From Alligator mississippiensis (Eukaryota > Chordata > Crocodylia > Alligatoridae), in assembly GCF_030867095.1 (NCBI RefSeq), contig NC_081835.1, positions 40,283,892 to 40,347,891 on the forward strand: a stretch of 64,000 bases of DNA, given 5' to 3'. A model generated the notes under the pieces. It had not been told where the DNA came from and did not search any database. It worked only from the letters and a program-made list of their open reading frames with translations. A program made the translations under genes and the position numbers. Of the stretch, positions 29,041 to 40,080 are shown in pieces (position 1 is the first letter of the stretch; every line of letters starts with the position of its first letter).

Positions 29041-29346
29041 CCAAGCTCTTTATACGGCTAGCAAGCCAATCGCTAGCCGCCACGTATGCATATATTAGAA
29101 CCGGCCAATAATGTGGCACGAATTCTTATACAAATGGCGGGAACTCTTTGCACCGAGCATTTCTTAGATGCAAAAGAAATGCACCATGCAAAGAAAGCTT
29201 CAAATGGGCGGGAAATACTCGTTGCACCAGAGTTCTCTTCTGCAGCAGAAAACTCTACCGTGCAAAGAAGCTGCAATTTAGCGGGAAAAATAATTTAGCG
29301 ATGCCGAAGCACACACAAACAAAAAATCACAACTTTGGGTTGTGAC
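28988..29346 (-). repeat. 5' LTR remnant (U3 side, R/U5 deleted)
   Basis: These 359 bp match the U3 side of the 3' LTR, including the TATA box at 29054-29046 (minus). The match stops at 'tctctccaac' (28988), and gag-like coding sequence follows directly. About 500 bp of LTR plus leader is therefore missing. Confidence 0.85.
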
Positions 29347-29351
29347 AACTG

Positions 29352-30654
29352 GTAGCTACAACAGGGGTGTCAGTTGTAGGTTAGTTGCTGCTTCTGATAA
29401 AACCAAAGTCCTAAATTCAAGGCTGCAGCCCCATCCCTGGAGAGGTTTCTCATGTCAGGACACTTCTAGCCCTTAGTGCTAGAAAAGGAACTAGTGACGT
29501 TTTCCCCTGCTGAAAGCTCTGTAAAGATACAGGCATTCACCTAAGATATGGGAGAGATCAATCAAAGTCCCAGTTGCAATGATTTATGCTAAGTAGTGTG
29601 CCTCATGACCTCAGAAAGGGGGACAAAAAACAGAGGGGGGATTTCCCACTTTTACATAGAAAATCAAAGGGGTTAGGGTCACAAGGCAGCAGGCTAAAGG
29701 GTAGGAACAGATAAAAGATAAAGAAACATCAATAACCATGGTAACATACACTGAGTAACTTAATTCCCTCCCTCCTGCCTCTACCTCCACAGGTGTTCCC
29801 AAACAAGACTTCAGTTCCAGAGCACTCAAACAGCAGCCTGCAGCTGCCCCCAACATGCTCCTATATACATGCAGGGAGCAGACTCAATTAATCAAGCCTT
29901 CTGGAGCACAGAAATAGATGCACTCCAGCAGCCTCGTGCTTCATGTGTATCATCATTTCCGCACTGACAAAATGGTGGCAGTGTGCTTTGAAAGAAAACC
30001 CGTCTGCCATGAATGCCTTCATGCTTCCTGAGGTTGGAGGGGCATGACTACTGCCCGCAGGCTGTGATGACGGTGGCGGCAGCAGGGGCTTGGCAGGCCG
30101 AGCGAGGAGCTCCTGCAGGTGGCCTCAGATGCCACTGGCGGTGTTGGCGGCAGGGGAGTGGCGAGCAGCAACTGCCCGCAGGCACTGCCAGCGGCATCCA
30201 GTTTCAGGGGGTGCACTGCCAATCTCAGGAGGTGCGCATGCACCTGTGAGCACCCCCTACCCATAGCCAGTGCCGTCTGATGAGCTTTAGTTCAAAGTAC
30301 ACTGCTGCCATTTTGTTAGCATGGGGACATGCAGCAATGCTGATACATGTGACGCACAGGAACTTTTACTTAGCGTGGCTTGCTAATTAAAGTGCTTGGC
30401 ACCACATCCAGAGCACATGTGAAATGCCCTTGAGTCCAGCTCCTTAACTCTATACAATCTTGGCTGACTGAACCACTAGGATCCCCAGCTCCACTGTGCA
30501 CTACTCCTATGTAGAGCTGACCAGGTTCTACATGCAGAGCTGCAGAAAAATGTTTCCTTCTTCTCACTCTAGCCACAACTTTCTCTTTTGCTTGCTTCCT
30601 CTTCCTTTTTCCCCTGCCCCCCTCTCCCTGCCCCACTCTTAATGGTATCTGGGA
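29352..30654. other. Spacer, nothing firm
   Basis: A GC-rich patch at 30010-30260 holds CAGG-type and 'gggggtgcac' motifs, also seen at 36610-36680, and may be a decayed hAT interior. No gene was recognised. Confidence 0.45.
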
Positions 30655-31776
30655 ATTATAATTGAATTAGCAGTCATCACAGCTCTGTAAAAGTTGACTA
30701 ATGTGATTGCAGAGCTGCTGGCCATTATCTTTAAAAATTTGTGCTGAGCAGGGGAAATCCCAGACAACTGGAAAAGGGCAAATATAGTGCCCATCTTTAA
30801 GAAAGGGAAGAAGGAGGATGCAGGGAAGTACAGACCAACCAGCCTCACCTCAGGCCCTGGAAAAATCATGGAGCCAGTCCTTAAGGACTCCATTTCTAAG
30901 CACTTGGAGGAGAAGAAAGTGATCAGGAACAGTCAGCATGGATTCACCAAAGGCAAGTCATGCCTGATCAACCTGACTGCCTTCTATGTTGAGAAAACTG
31001 GCTCTGTGGATGTGGGAAAAGCTGTGGACGTGATATACCTTGACTTTAACAAGGCTTTTGATACAGTCTCCCACAGCATTCTTGCAAGCAAGCTGAGGAA
31101 GTATGAATTGGACGAATGGACTGTAAGTTGGATAGAAAGCTGGCTGGATTGTCAGGCAAAATGGGTTGTGATCAATGTCTTGAGGTCTACTTGGCAGCTA
31201 ATATCACATAGAGTGCACCAGGGGTTGGTCCTGGGTCCAGTTTTGTTCGATATCTTCATTAATGATCTGCAAGATGGGATGGATTGCACCCTTAGCAAGT
31301 TCACAGATGACACCAAGCTGGGGGGGTGGGGGGTAGTTACACTGGAGGGTAGGGTTAGGATTCAGAGTGACCTAAGCAAATTTGAGGATTGGGCCATAAG
31401 AAATCTCATGAGGTTCATAGATTTCATAGACATTAGGGCTGGAAGGGACCTTGCACGATCATTGGGTCCAGCCCCCTGCCCAAGAGGCAGGAAGTCAGCT
31501 GGGGTCAGATGACCCCAGCAAGGTAAGCATCCAGGCATTTCTTGAACATAACCAGAGTAGGTGCTTGCACCACTTTTGTGAGGAGTCTATTCCAGACTCA
31601 GAAGAGTTGGACGGTAAAGAAGTGTTTCCTTATGTCCAGTGTAAAATGTTTTTTCAGCAGTTTGTGACCGTTAGACCTTGTCTTCTCTAGGGGTGCCCTG
31701 GTGAACAGATGTTCTCCCAGTTCTTGATACACACCCCTTATATACTTATAGGCTGCCACCAAGCTGCCCCTGAGGC

Positions 31777-31856
31777 TGTTAACCGATTAGTTCAAAATAA
31801 AGAGCGAGACCTTTGTAAGAGGGGGCAAGGCAAGACACCTCATTTATTAAGCGATT

Positions 31857-31897
<41 letters not shown>

Positions 31898-32459
31898 ATA
31901 CCCCAATTTCTGTTCTGCGCTGGTATATGTTACCAAGCTCATCAGTGCTCAAGTCAACTTGGTGGCCAGCTAAATTGATCACGAGTGGGAGTTTCTGTCA
32001 GTCTGTCTCATCAAGCAAACTGATGCTCCAGAATGATATGCAGATCAAGACCCAAAATCAATATGTCTCGCCCCATCTTTTATAGCCTTGTCAATTCATT
32101 CAGTCCTCTGGGCTTTTGCTGTGTTATCACTGTGTTCCTCCTTGAATGTCAACTGAAGTTGTTCTCTCACTGTTCTGGGGCAGATTCTTCTTGTTTTGGT
32201 TTTTTATCTGTCTGCATTCTTCAGCCAGTTCCTTTTCCATAGCCACACTCTTACCCATTTCCTCACACATGCAGGAGTGAAAGTTCAAGCACTTATGTCA
32301 AGCTACAGAGCAATACAAAATGGAGTTTCTTAAGGCAGTGCAAAACTCAAGAAAATACACACACACAAAAATGGTAATACACAAGATTTAAGGCAATAGG
32401 CAAAAGTCTATCTCCACGTTACCTAACCTAAAACTGGTATTTATGCTATTTGCATAACA
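31777..32459 (-). mobile_element. Solo LTR, 683 bp
   Basis: The ends are 'tgttaacc' and 'gcataaca' (TG...CA with inverted TGTTA/TAACA). The flanking 4-mers are AGGC (31773-31776) and AGCC (32460-32463), 3 of 4 identical. On the minus strand a TATA motif (GGCTATAAAAG) near 32086-32076 precedes AATAAA at 31848-31843, the usual order of promoter and polyadenylation signal in an LTR. The (CA)n run at 31861-31896 lies inside it. Confidence 0.7.
31861..31896 (+). repeat. (CA)n microsatellite
   Basis: About 17 uninterrupted CA units. Confidence 0.97.
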
Positions 32460-33253
32460 AGCCTTCTCTTCTCCAGACTGAAGAATAAACAAGGACAAGT
32501 GAAAAATCCTGCACTTAGGCTGAAAGAATTCCATGCACTGCTACAGGCTTGGGGCCAACTAGCTAAGCTGCAGCTCTGCAGAAAAGGACCTGGAGGTTAC
32601 AGTGGACAATAAGCTGGATATGAGTCAACAGTATGCCCTTGTTGCCAAGAAGGCTAACAACATACTGGGCTGCATTAGTAGGAGCGTTGCTAGCATATCA
32701 AGGGAAATAATTATTCCCTTGTATTCTGCAGTGGTGAGGGCCCATCTGGAGTACCATGTCCAGTTTTGGACCCCCCCACTACAGGAAGGATGTGGACAAG
32801 TTGGAGAGAGTCCAGCAGAGGGCAACAAAAATGGTTAGGGGGCTGGAACACATGACATATGAGGAGAGGCTGAGGGAACTGGGCTTATTCTGTCTGCAGA
32901 AGAGAAGACTGAGTGGGGATTTGATAAGCAACCTTTACCTCCCATCAGGTAGCTTCAAAAGAGGATGGAGTGATGACAGATGACAGAACAAGGAGCAATG
33001 GTCTCAAGTTGCAGCAAGGGAGGTTTAATTTGGGTATTAGGAAAAACTCTCTCACTAGGATAGTGGTGGAGCACTGGAATGGGTTACCCAGAAAGGTGGT
33101 GGAAACCCCATCCTTGGAGGTTTTTAAGGCCTGGCTTGACAAAGCCTTCCCTGAAATGATCTAGTTGGGGATGGTCCTGCTTTGAGCAAGGGGTTGGACA
33201 TGATGAGACCCTGAGGTCCCTTCCAGCCCAAATTTTCCATGATTCTATGAAGC

Positions 33254-33488
33254 AGAAGGTTCCTTGGCTGAAGTCCTGCAAGTGCAGTGTTGGTTTTGTG
33301 GTACTTACCAGTTCCTTTTGAAAAGTTGCAGCAAATTAAACCATAGGAATGATTTGAGGGCAAATGAGGCATAGCAAAAATAGATTAAAAATTGTATCAT
33401 TGTTTTCTTGCAAATGAGCTTACAGATAAGGACAAGACAGAAATCAATCTTTTTTACTGTCTTGTAATAAAACATTTGCTTCCCTTAG
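33254..33488. other. Spacer, nothing recognised
   Basis: The last 40 bases form a pyrimidine-rich lead into the possible acceptor at 33487-33488. Confidence 0.5.
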
Positions 33489-33581
33489 GAGGTTCCTACA
33501 GCTTCAGAAACTAAAAAGCAAGAGGTTAGTGAACTTGCAAAAGATTTTAACAGAGTACTGCATGCCAAAGCCACACATTAA
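33489..33581 (+). CDS. Possible terminal coding exon of an unidentified gene
   Basis: A good acceptor ('catttgcttcccttag', preceded by a T-rich run) is followed by 30 in-frame codons and TAA (33579-33581). The peptide begins 'EVPTASETKKQEVSELAKDF' and ends 'HAKATH'. It is hydrophilic and helix-like, and its codon use looks plausible for coding DNA. I do not recognise the protein. I could not find upstream exons of the same gene, nor an AATAAA close downstream, so this may be chance. Confidence 0.25.
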   Translation, partial: EVPTASETKKQEVSELAKDFNRVLHAKATH

Positions 33582-34584
33582 TGTGGAGCATTTCAAATTT
33601 TGAAGTTAAGCTAGAGCTCTTTGGTGGCGATGGTAAAAAATACTAATTGAATATTGTTCACATGAAAGGTCCTGGGGGATGTGCTATGGGACACAATGGT
33701 TTGTCTAATTTGTAATGAAAGAACTGAAAGGCATTTTATGGCAGAAGGAAACTTAGTCTGACCCAAAGCAATAGAATTAGCAGCATGAAGGACTTACAGG
33801 ATTTTGCATTTAGAACCTTGGTACAATCAACTACATCTATGAAACAAAGGGGGCTGGGAAGGGTTCAGGCTTCAGAGAGCTATATCCCCTCCGGTAAGCT
33901 GATTTTGTATATTTTAAATGGCCTAATATCACGACTCATAATGCTTCAAGATTGAACATTTACCCCCAAAAAACCTGAGGAAACTTAAATAGCTTCACAA
34001 GCCCAGGAGGGCAGACCCCAAAGGAGAAAAAAAAGTGTCCAAAAAGCAGAACTCTGCCTGATAATGAATGGAGGGGTGACTTCAAGCCTGCACCAGCTGG
34101 TGGGTTTTTTTCTGCTTGTCTCTGTAAAATCTAACCACTAAAATTAAGATTTGCCAGACCTAGTGATCCAGGAAAAAAGGCAAAATCTGTCAGGCAATGA
34201 CTGTTTGCCAGACTTAAATCTGAGCTGGAAGGAAATTTCATATTAGAGACTTGGAAAACACCAGCATGACAGGAAGTTTTGAATGACCACCTTGACATTT
34301 AAGGAACTTTGAAGAGGTCAATGGCCAGAATTTCTCTATAGGATGGGATCAGGCCAAAAGGTGTGATAGTAAAACCAGTTCCTTGTGCCTTCAGAGGAAA
34401 GATTGAGACAAAGTTAGATAGGCTAGAAAAAGGAGAGCAGCATCTCATCAGTATAGTTTTAGGGGTTTTTTCAAATGACCACATCTATCACACTGTGATT
34501 TAAAACCAGACAAAATCACCTGCAATTGCAGGGTTATAAAGTCACATTACAGCAAGTCTCCAGGTTTAGTCATTTACTTTATTT
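33582..34584. other. Spacer, nothing recognised
   Basis: A/T-rich sequence with no recognised repeat and no convincing exon. Confidence 0.45.
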
Positions 34585-34850
34585 CAGGAGTGGGCAATTC
34601 TTTCAACTGGTGGGCTGCTCAAGGAGGTTTGGTGAGCTTTCAAGGGCCACATGGGCAGCCCCAACCCTTTACAGTTGCCCCGCCCCTGGTCACCATCTTG
34701 GGACTAGAAATCCTGCTCCAACCCCTGACCTTTACTACTGGAAGTCCCTTCCTTTGCCCCCTTGGAAATACTCCTTTCGGGAGGGGGGGTTGCCATCTTA
34801 GAACCAGCAAAAAAACAGATCATTTGCTAAAAGTCAACCACCTACTATAG

Positions 34851-35037
34851 CAGGGGCGGGCAATTATTTTGGGAGGAGGGCCGCTTAGTGAGTTTTGGCA
34901 AGTCATTGAGGGCTGCATGACAGGCAGCCATGGGCAGACAAAGATTAATTTTCTAAATTTTTTAGGGGCCCCACAGGCCAGATAGAATGGCTCGGTGGGC
35001 CGCATCCGGCCCATGGACTACATTTTGCCCGCCCCTG
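34851..35037 (+). mobile_element. hAT MITE, 187 bp, perfect 8-bp target duplication
   Basis: The termini CAGGGGCGGGCAA and TTGCCCGCCCCTG are perfect 13-bp inverted repeats. The flanks are identical: TACTATAG at 34843-34850 and 35038-35045. Its ends match the ends of family 1, so it looks like an internal-deletion derivative that has inserted into a longer relative. Confidence 0.95.
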
Positions 35038-36260
35038 TACTATAGCATATATTAATTTTATTTCAAAAATATTTTTGTCATGATTTCTGTTTGTATAATG
35101 TAAGGTAATTAAAGGTGATTACATAACAACTCAAAAATAAAGTCTTAGTGTTGTATAATATGTGTGGGGGGTATATGGTGGACTGTGGGTGTTGTATGGG
35201 TATGTGTGGGGGATTGTGGGGGGACAATAGGGTATGTTGGGGGTATATACGTGGGGGGGTTGTGGGGGTAGAATATGGCTGTGTGACAGCTGTGGGGTGT
35301 AAGGGAGGGTGTGGGGGGGCAGGCGGGAAGTCCCTCCCTACACTCCACCCTATGGCATGCAGCCTCCGCAGGTAGCAGCAACAGCAACAGGTGGGGGCTC
35401 TCAGGGTGCTCATGCCTGGTACAGGTGCTGCCACTTGGCAGTACATGGCTCTGTCCATCGCTGCACATCGCAGCAAGGAGTGCAGCCCAGTTAGCCTGCC
35501 TCTATCGCTGAGGCTCCCCACTGTACATGTGCAACGCCTATGCTCACGCACCACCAGAGGGAAGCTCCATGCACTGGAGCCAGCTACCTTCCCTGCCCCC
35601 TGCTGCCTAGGTCTCAGGACTCCCCAGGGAAGCAGAGGCCAGGGCTCCCCTCCACTGCCAGTGGAGTCCTGGGACCTGCGCAGCAGAGAGTGGTGAAGGC
35701 AGCCACCTCCAGCCTCTGAAACTTTCCCTCTGGTGGTGCACAAGTGCAGGAGCCCTGTGTGCGCAGCAGGGAGCACTGGAGATAGAGGCAGCCTGGTTGG
35801 GCTGCACTCCTCACCCCCATGTGCAGTGCCAAAGCCATGTGCTTCTAGGCAGCAGCACCTGCGTGGGGCAAAAGTGCCCCAAGCACCCCTGTCTGCTGCT
35901 GCTGTTGCCATCTGTGGAGGTGTGCACCATAGGAGGGAGTGGAGGGGGGGGTCCCCACACCCCCCATCTTCCCTCACACCCACACCCTGTCCACTCAAGC
36001 TCTGTGCTGCCACTGCCCCGCTGTGTGCGGGCTCTGCATTGCTGACAGCCCCAGTTCCATGCTCTGTGCTTCTGCTCAGCTGCAGCTCCCCTGTTGCTTC
36101 TCCACCTGCTGCCCAGAGCGAGCGGGATGCTGGGCAATCCAAGCAGGTCCTCTGGCATCTGCCACAGTGGCAGCAACAGCCCTGCCCAAAAGCTGTGCAT
36201 TGGCTGGGCTGGGCCCTTCTGCCCATGAGGGTAGAAGTGAGGTACAATAGGGTATGTTGT

Positions 36261-36275
36261 GGGGGGGGGGGGGGG
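36261..36275 (+). repeat. G15 homopolymer
   Basis: Uninterrupted run of 15 G inside hAT family 1 copy C. Confidence 0.95.
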
Positions 36276-36417
36276 AGTGTATATGGGGGCACCCTTGCTC
36301 TCACCCTCATGAGCAGAAGGGCCGGGTGAGGTACAATTCATTGGTGGGTGCCACAGGCCAGATGAAAGTGCCTGCTGGGCCAAATTCAGCCTGCAGGCTG
36401 TATTTTGCCCACCCCTG

Positions 36418-36984
36418 CTCTATATCATGGGTAGAGGATGTGCTGATAGTGTTATGTAGGAGTAAAAAATTTTTAAAGTTAGACATCTGGCAGATATAAC
36501 AGCAGATGAGACTAGAGGGAGAATGGAAGAAAGTGACCACTATAAATACTTGCAGTATCTTATACCCATACAATAGAGTGCCATATAGAATAGCAGTAGC
36601 AGTAGCAGTGCGTAGGGGGTGCACAGGGGTGCATGTGCACCCCCTGAGAGTGCTGGTGCACCCCCTGACCAGCCACGCTTACCACTTAGGTGATAGGCAG
36701 GGAGGGCTGGTGGGAGCGCCGTTGCCCGCCCCCACAAGTGCCAGCTGGTCACTGCAATCGCTGCAGCCGCCTCCAGGAGTGGCTGTAGCCACTTCTGGGA
36801 GCAGCTGCAGTGATCAGCCATCACAGGATTGCCCAGGGGACCCACCTCCCCCTGGTCCACAAGATTGCCCGTGGAGGGACCCCCCACTCCCACCCTGGTC
36901 ACCGGGATTAGCCGTGGGGCCCCCCCTCCCTGGTTGGCAGGACTAAGACAGCACCAGTTGCCCATGTAGAATATCATTGATGTA
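36418..36984. other. Spacer, nothing firm
   Basis: GC-rich patch at 36610-36960 with 'gggggtgcac' and 'tgcaccccctg' palindromic words. Possibly a repeat of unknown family. Confidence 0.45.
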
Positions 36985-37905
36985 TTGCATTCAAAAGATT
37001 GTCTAAATCCATCTCAACCATGTGTCTGGTCCAATAAAAGATACCATCCACAAAAATCCTTGCTTTTCAATATCTGGAACTTCCAAAGAGCCTTGAAAAA
37101 AATATTGAAAGGTATCCTACATGTTGTGGTAAGGACTGATGACTCTTATCACAAGCCAAAGGATACTGAACATCTGTCAACAATGGAAAAAGCTGTGTTA
37201 AAGACTAGGGACCTCACTTAAAACACAGTAAACATTTTTTTATGAGTAGTATATCTTGATTTCCTGATACAGAAGGAGGAGATTCACCCAAGTCTTGACA
37301 ACTGAACAAGCCCTAGCAACTTGTAATATAACTGTAATATGAGCATTCTCAGGTATGTTAAACTATTATCATAGCTTTTTCTCAAAAGTCTCAGCCTTCT
37401 TAAACCTCTTGTAACAACTCCTAGGAAGGAGATCCCTTGAGAAAGAGGCAAGACACAGGATTCCAGGCACCTGAAAAGCTACTCCAAGTCCTCCAAAATA
37501 TGTGTTCATTTTGAACCAAGTAAAGAATTAGTCACATGGAGTGATGCTTCTTCCTTCATGTCCTTCCTCCTATCCAAGTCATTGTTTTCTGATACCTCTC
37601 ATGAGAGGTGTCAGCAAACAGTGAATTGGATAGATTTCCAAAACAGAATGGGGTTAATTGACAGCCAGAAAAAGACAGTCTATTCTTTTTGGAACTTCTA
37701 GCAGTCCCAGTGTAAGTTTTTTTCCATTATGACAGACCACAAACCAGCTCTTTGTAGGACTCTAAGTGAAATGAAGGTCAACCAAACCATGGCATCTGCC
37801 TGGCTACAGTATTATAAATTTTACTGCATATATGAATATAAAACAGTCTATAATCTTAGCCATCAGCATGTCAATCCAGGGGCTTGCACTTGTTTTTAGG
37901 ACCAA
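36985..37905 (+). pseudogene. Decayed Ty3/Gypsy-like pol relic (RT and RNase H)
   Basis: The frame 36985-37221 contains 'NFQRALKKILKGI', 'HVVVRTDD' and 'DTEHLSTMEKAVL', which follow the order of a Gypsy-type RT ('F-QR', the YLDD region, 'EHL...VL'), although the catalytic tyrosine-leucine is lost. After stops and gaps, 37708-37880 encodes 'MTDHKPAL', then 'ASAWLQYYKF' and 'YNLSHQHVNPG', matching the RNase H region with its TDHKPL signature. A possible integrase remnant continues at 38528-38880. It is long dead and heavily broken. Confidence 0.5.
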
Positions 37906-37967
37906 AACAATCTGGTCAAATGAGCTTCTTTAAGAGATCATGCTCCTTGATCAAACATCAGCTAGAG

Positions 37968-38519
37968 CATGAGTGCTCAACCTTTGGCCCCCAGAGCCCA
38001 TGACATCTAGCCTCTGGAAGTCAGCTCCAGTCTCAGCCTGGCCATTGCAGGGAAGGGCCAGGCCCCACACCTGCACGTCTGAATCAGGGCTGCTCCACCC
38101 CATCCACCAAAGCATCCAAACTGGGGCCAGTCTGTTCCCTTCCCCACATGTTAAAATTAGGTCCGCTCCACTCCCACAACAGGTGTCCAGATTGAGGCTG
38201 GGCTGCTCCTTGCCTTCTTCCCTGTTGGTCCAGATTGGAGCCGCTCTGTCCACCCCACCTTCCCACAACCTCGTGTCCAGCCTGGAGCTTCCCCACCCCA
38301 CCCTTCCCCACCCCCTCCCTGCATGTCCAGACCAGAAGTGGGACTGGATTGCTTCCTGACCCTCCATACGTCCGGAAGGTGCTGCTCTGCCACATCCCAG
38401 GTGGATGAATCAGGGTCAAATCCCACACAGCTGGATTGGGCCCATTGGCTGGATTGGACCTGTGGAAGGACCTGGCACCACCCATCTGGCCTATGCACCA
38501 AAAAGATTGGGCACCACAG
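37968..38519. mobile_element. hAT-like element, 552 bp
   Basis: It starts 'catgagtgctcaacctttgg' and ends 'aaaaagattgggcaccacag', imperfect inverted termini. It is flanked by AGCTAGAG (37960-37967) and AGCTAGGG (38520-38527), 7 of 8 identical. It lies in the Gypsy-like relic. Confidence 0.75.
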
Positions 38520-38984
38520 AGCTAGGGCATCCCAGATAAGAAAACAGATCTGCCAGGACCCTCTTTTGTTTTGGGCATAGCACTACACACTGCAGTGCTG
38601 GCCAAAGTACCATAAGGGGGAAAAGGCCCACTTAGAGCCCTTAGCACAGAATGGAGTATAGGCATGAGAGTTGTAATTCTCGCACAAGGATGAGATCAAG
38701 TCTTGGTAAAGGTACAAAGAGCAACTTGCCATTTCTCACATGAGATCTTTAATTCATACTCTTGTATGGGGGCAAACATGGATAAAGACCTGAAAAGTAG
38801 TTAAGGATCACCAAGAATGTTAAGTACACTTGCAGACCCCTTTGCTGGTAGCCCTTCACACTGGGAGTGTCCAGGCCACGTGGTGTTCTGCATGCAGGCA
38901 AACTTTAGAGCTTAGTCATTTAAAAAACAAACAACACATTTCTAAGCATTGTGGAGGCATATTTGAAATGGTTGGATTGTATAT

Positions 38985-40080
38985 GTTTCATAGTTGGTAG
39001 GGTCAGAAGGGACCTAAGCAGATCATTAAGTCCTAAAGTCCAAAAAGACTACGTCCACCGTGACACCTGCATCCAAGACTCTTGTGACCTGGTCATAGAA
39101 GGCAACCAGGTTGGTCTGACAGGACCTGCCTCTAATGAACCCATGTTGATTGCCCCTAAGCATAATCGCCCCTGCTGCCCCTTGCAGATGTGCTCCTGGA
39201 TAATTTTCTCAAGGAGCTTCCCCAGGACCGAGGTAAGACTAATGGGGCTATAGTTTCCTGGATCCTCTTTCCTCCCTTTTTTGAAAATAGGGACCACACT
39301 GGCCCTTTTCCAGTCCTCTGGCACCTCACCAGAGCACCACGAGTGCTCATAAAGCCGTGCCAGGGGTCCTGCAATGACCTCAGCACTCAGGGGTGGAGGT
39401 TGTCAGGACCTGCTGATTTGAACATGTCTAGTCCCTCCAGAAGTTCCCTGACTAGGTCCTTACTGACCCTAGGCCTGGTTGCACCTCCCCTGGGTCCATC
39501 TGGAATCCCAGTGGGGGGATGTCCCTGTCCCTGCTCAGAAAAATGGAAGCAAAGATTCTGTTAAAGAGATTAGTTTTGTCATCTGGTGCGACCACCAGAT
39601 TACCAAGCATGTCCTGCAGAGGCCCCACATTACTTGGTACCTTCTTTTTACCCCCTATGTATTTAAAAAAGGACTTCTTGTTATCTTTGATCCGGGTCGC
39701 TAGTCCCAGTTCCATCTCTGCCTTAGCCTTCCTAACAGCCCCCCTACAATCTTGAGCCAAAGAGGTATAATCCTCCTTGGTGATGGCCCCTCCCTTCCAT
39801 TGGGTGTATGCCTCCTTTTTGGCTTTGAGATGTTCGTGGATGCTTTTGGTAAGCCAAGAGGGCTTTTGAGCACTCTTGCCCCCTTTGATCCATGTAGGGA
39901 TTGTCACCCTTTGGGCTTGGAGGATCGTCTCCTTAAGAAACGACCACTCTTCTTGGACTCCCAACTCCCCACCCCTCTGGGACCTCAGTGCCGCCCCGAC
40001 TAGTCTCCTTACCTCATTGAAGTATGTGTCTCTGACTTTTGCTGCTAAATCTTTGCCATACTCAGACTCTCAGTAATATT
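38985..40080 (-). mobile_element. CR1 LINE copy with internal deletion
   Basis: A short CR1 tail (38985-39035, 'tttcatagttggtagggtca') is joined directly to internal RT sequence. The minus strand at 39049-39324 has 'PEDWKRASVVPIFKKGRKED' and 'YSPISLTSVLGKLLEKIIQE'. Positions 39452-39964 hold the linker, with 'RKAKAEMELGLATRIKDNKK'. The RT catalytic core and C-terminus are deleted. Confidence 0.85.

Larger units (their letters stand above)
26570..29346 (-). mobile_element. Short gag-only LTR retroelement (endogenous retrovirus-like)
   Basis: The element reads on the minus strand. Its 5' LTR remnant is 28988-29346 and its full 3' LTR is 26570-27434. The flanks carry AACTG at 26565-26569 and again at 29347-29351; one base of ambiguity makes this a 4-5 bp target duplication. 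A polypurine tract (+ strand 'ttcccccctt', 27435-27444) abuts the 3' LTR. Between the LTRs lies one gag-like frame (27976-29040) and a 540-bp non-coding tail. Protease, polymerase and envelope regions are absent. No primer-binding site is visible, because the R/U5 part of the 5' LTR and adjacent leader are deleted. It could only have moved with proteins from another element. Confidence 0.85.
31418..32484 (-). mobile_element. CR1 3' end in - orientation, nested in the + CR1
   Basis: The + strand reads 'tttcatagacattagggctg' then 'gaagggacctt', the reverse of a CR1 3' UTR, followed by degenerate RT C-terminal sequence. It is itself interrupted by a solo LTR at 31777-32459. A short remainder, 'ccttctcttctccagactga', follows the LTR. 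The same CR1 subfamily occurs at 49215. Confidence 0.8.
30655..33253 (+). mobile_element. CR1 LINE in + orientation, split by nested insertions
   Basis: The first part is 30655-31417. Its frame 30787-31417 contains 'GKYRPTSLTS', 'NSQHGFTKGKSCLINLTAFY', 'VDVIYLDFNKAFDTVSHS' and 'FTDDTKLGG', a degenerate catalytic motif. The second part, from about 32485 to 33253, holds the RT C-terminus with '[19 protein letters not shown]' and the CR1 tail ending 'ttttccatgattctatga'. Aligning the edges ('aggttca' and 'aacaaggac') shows that 31418-32484 was inserted into it. Confidence 0.85.
34585..36417 (+). mobile_element. Non-autonomous hAT-type element (family 1, copy C) with a nested MITE
   Basis: It starts 'caggagtgggcaatt' and ends 'attttgcccacccctg'. 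The flanks CTTTATTT (34577-34584) and CTCTATAT (36418-36425) agree at 6 of 8 bases, an aged target duplication. The order of internal blocks ('gttgccatcttagaacc', an AT-rich block, a GTGGGGG-rich tract, a GC-rich region) is the same as in copy A at 6724. A 187-bp MITE sits at 34851-35037. Long open frames in both strands follow from composition. Confidence 0.8.

Noticed and set aside
35078..36310. A 410-codon minus-strand frame
   Set aside because: It lies wholly within hAT family 1 copy C and its G-rich tract; the Pro/His-rich product reflects simple sequence.
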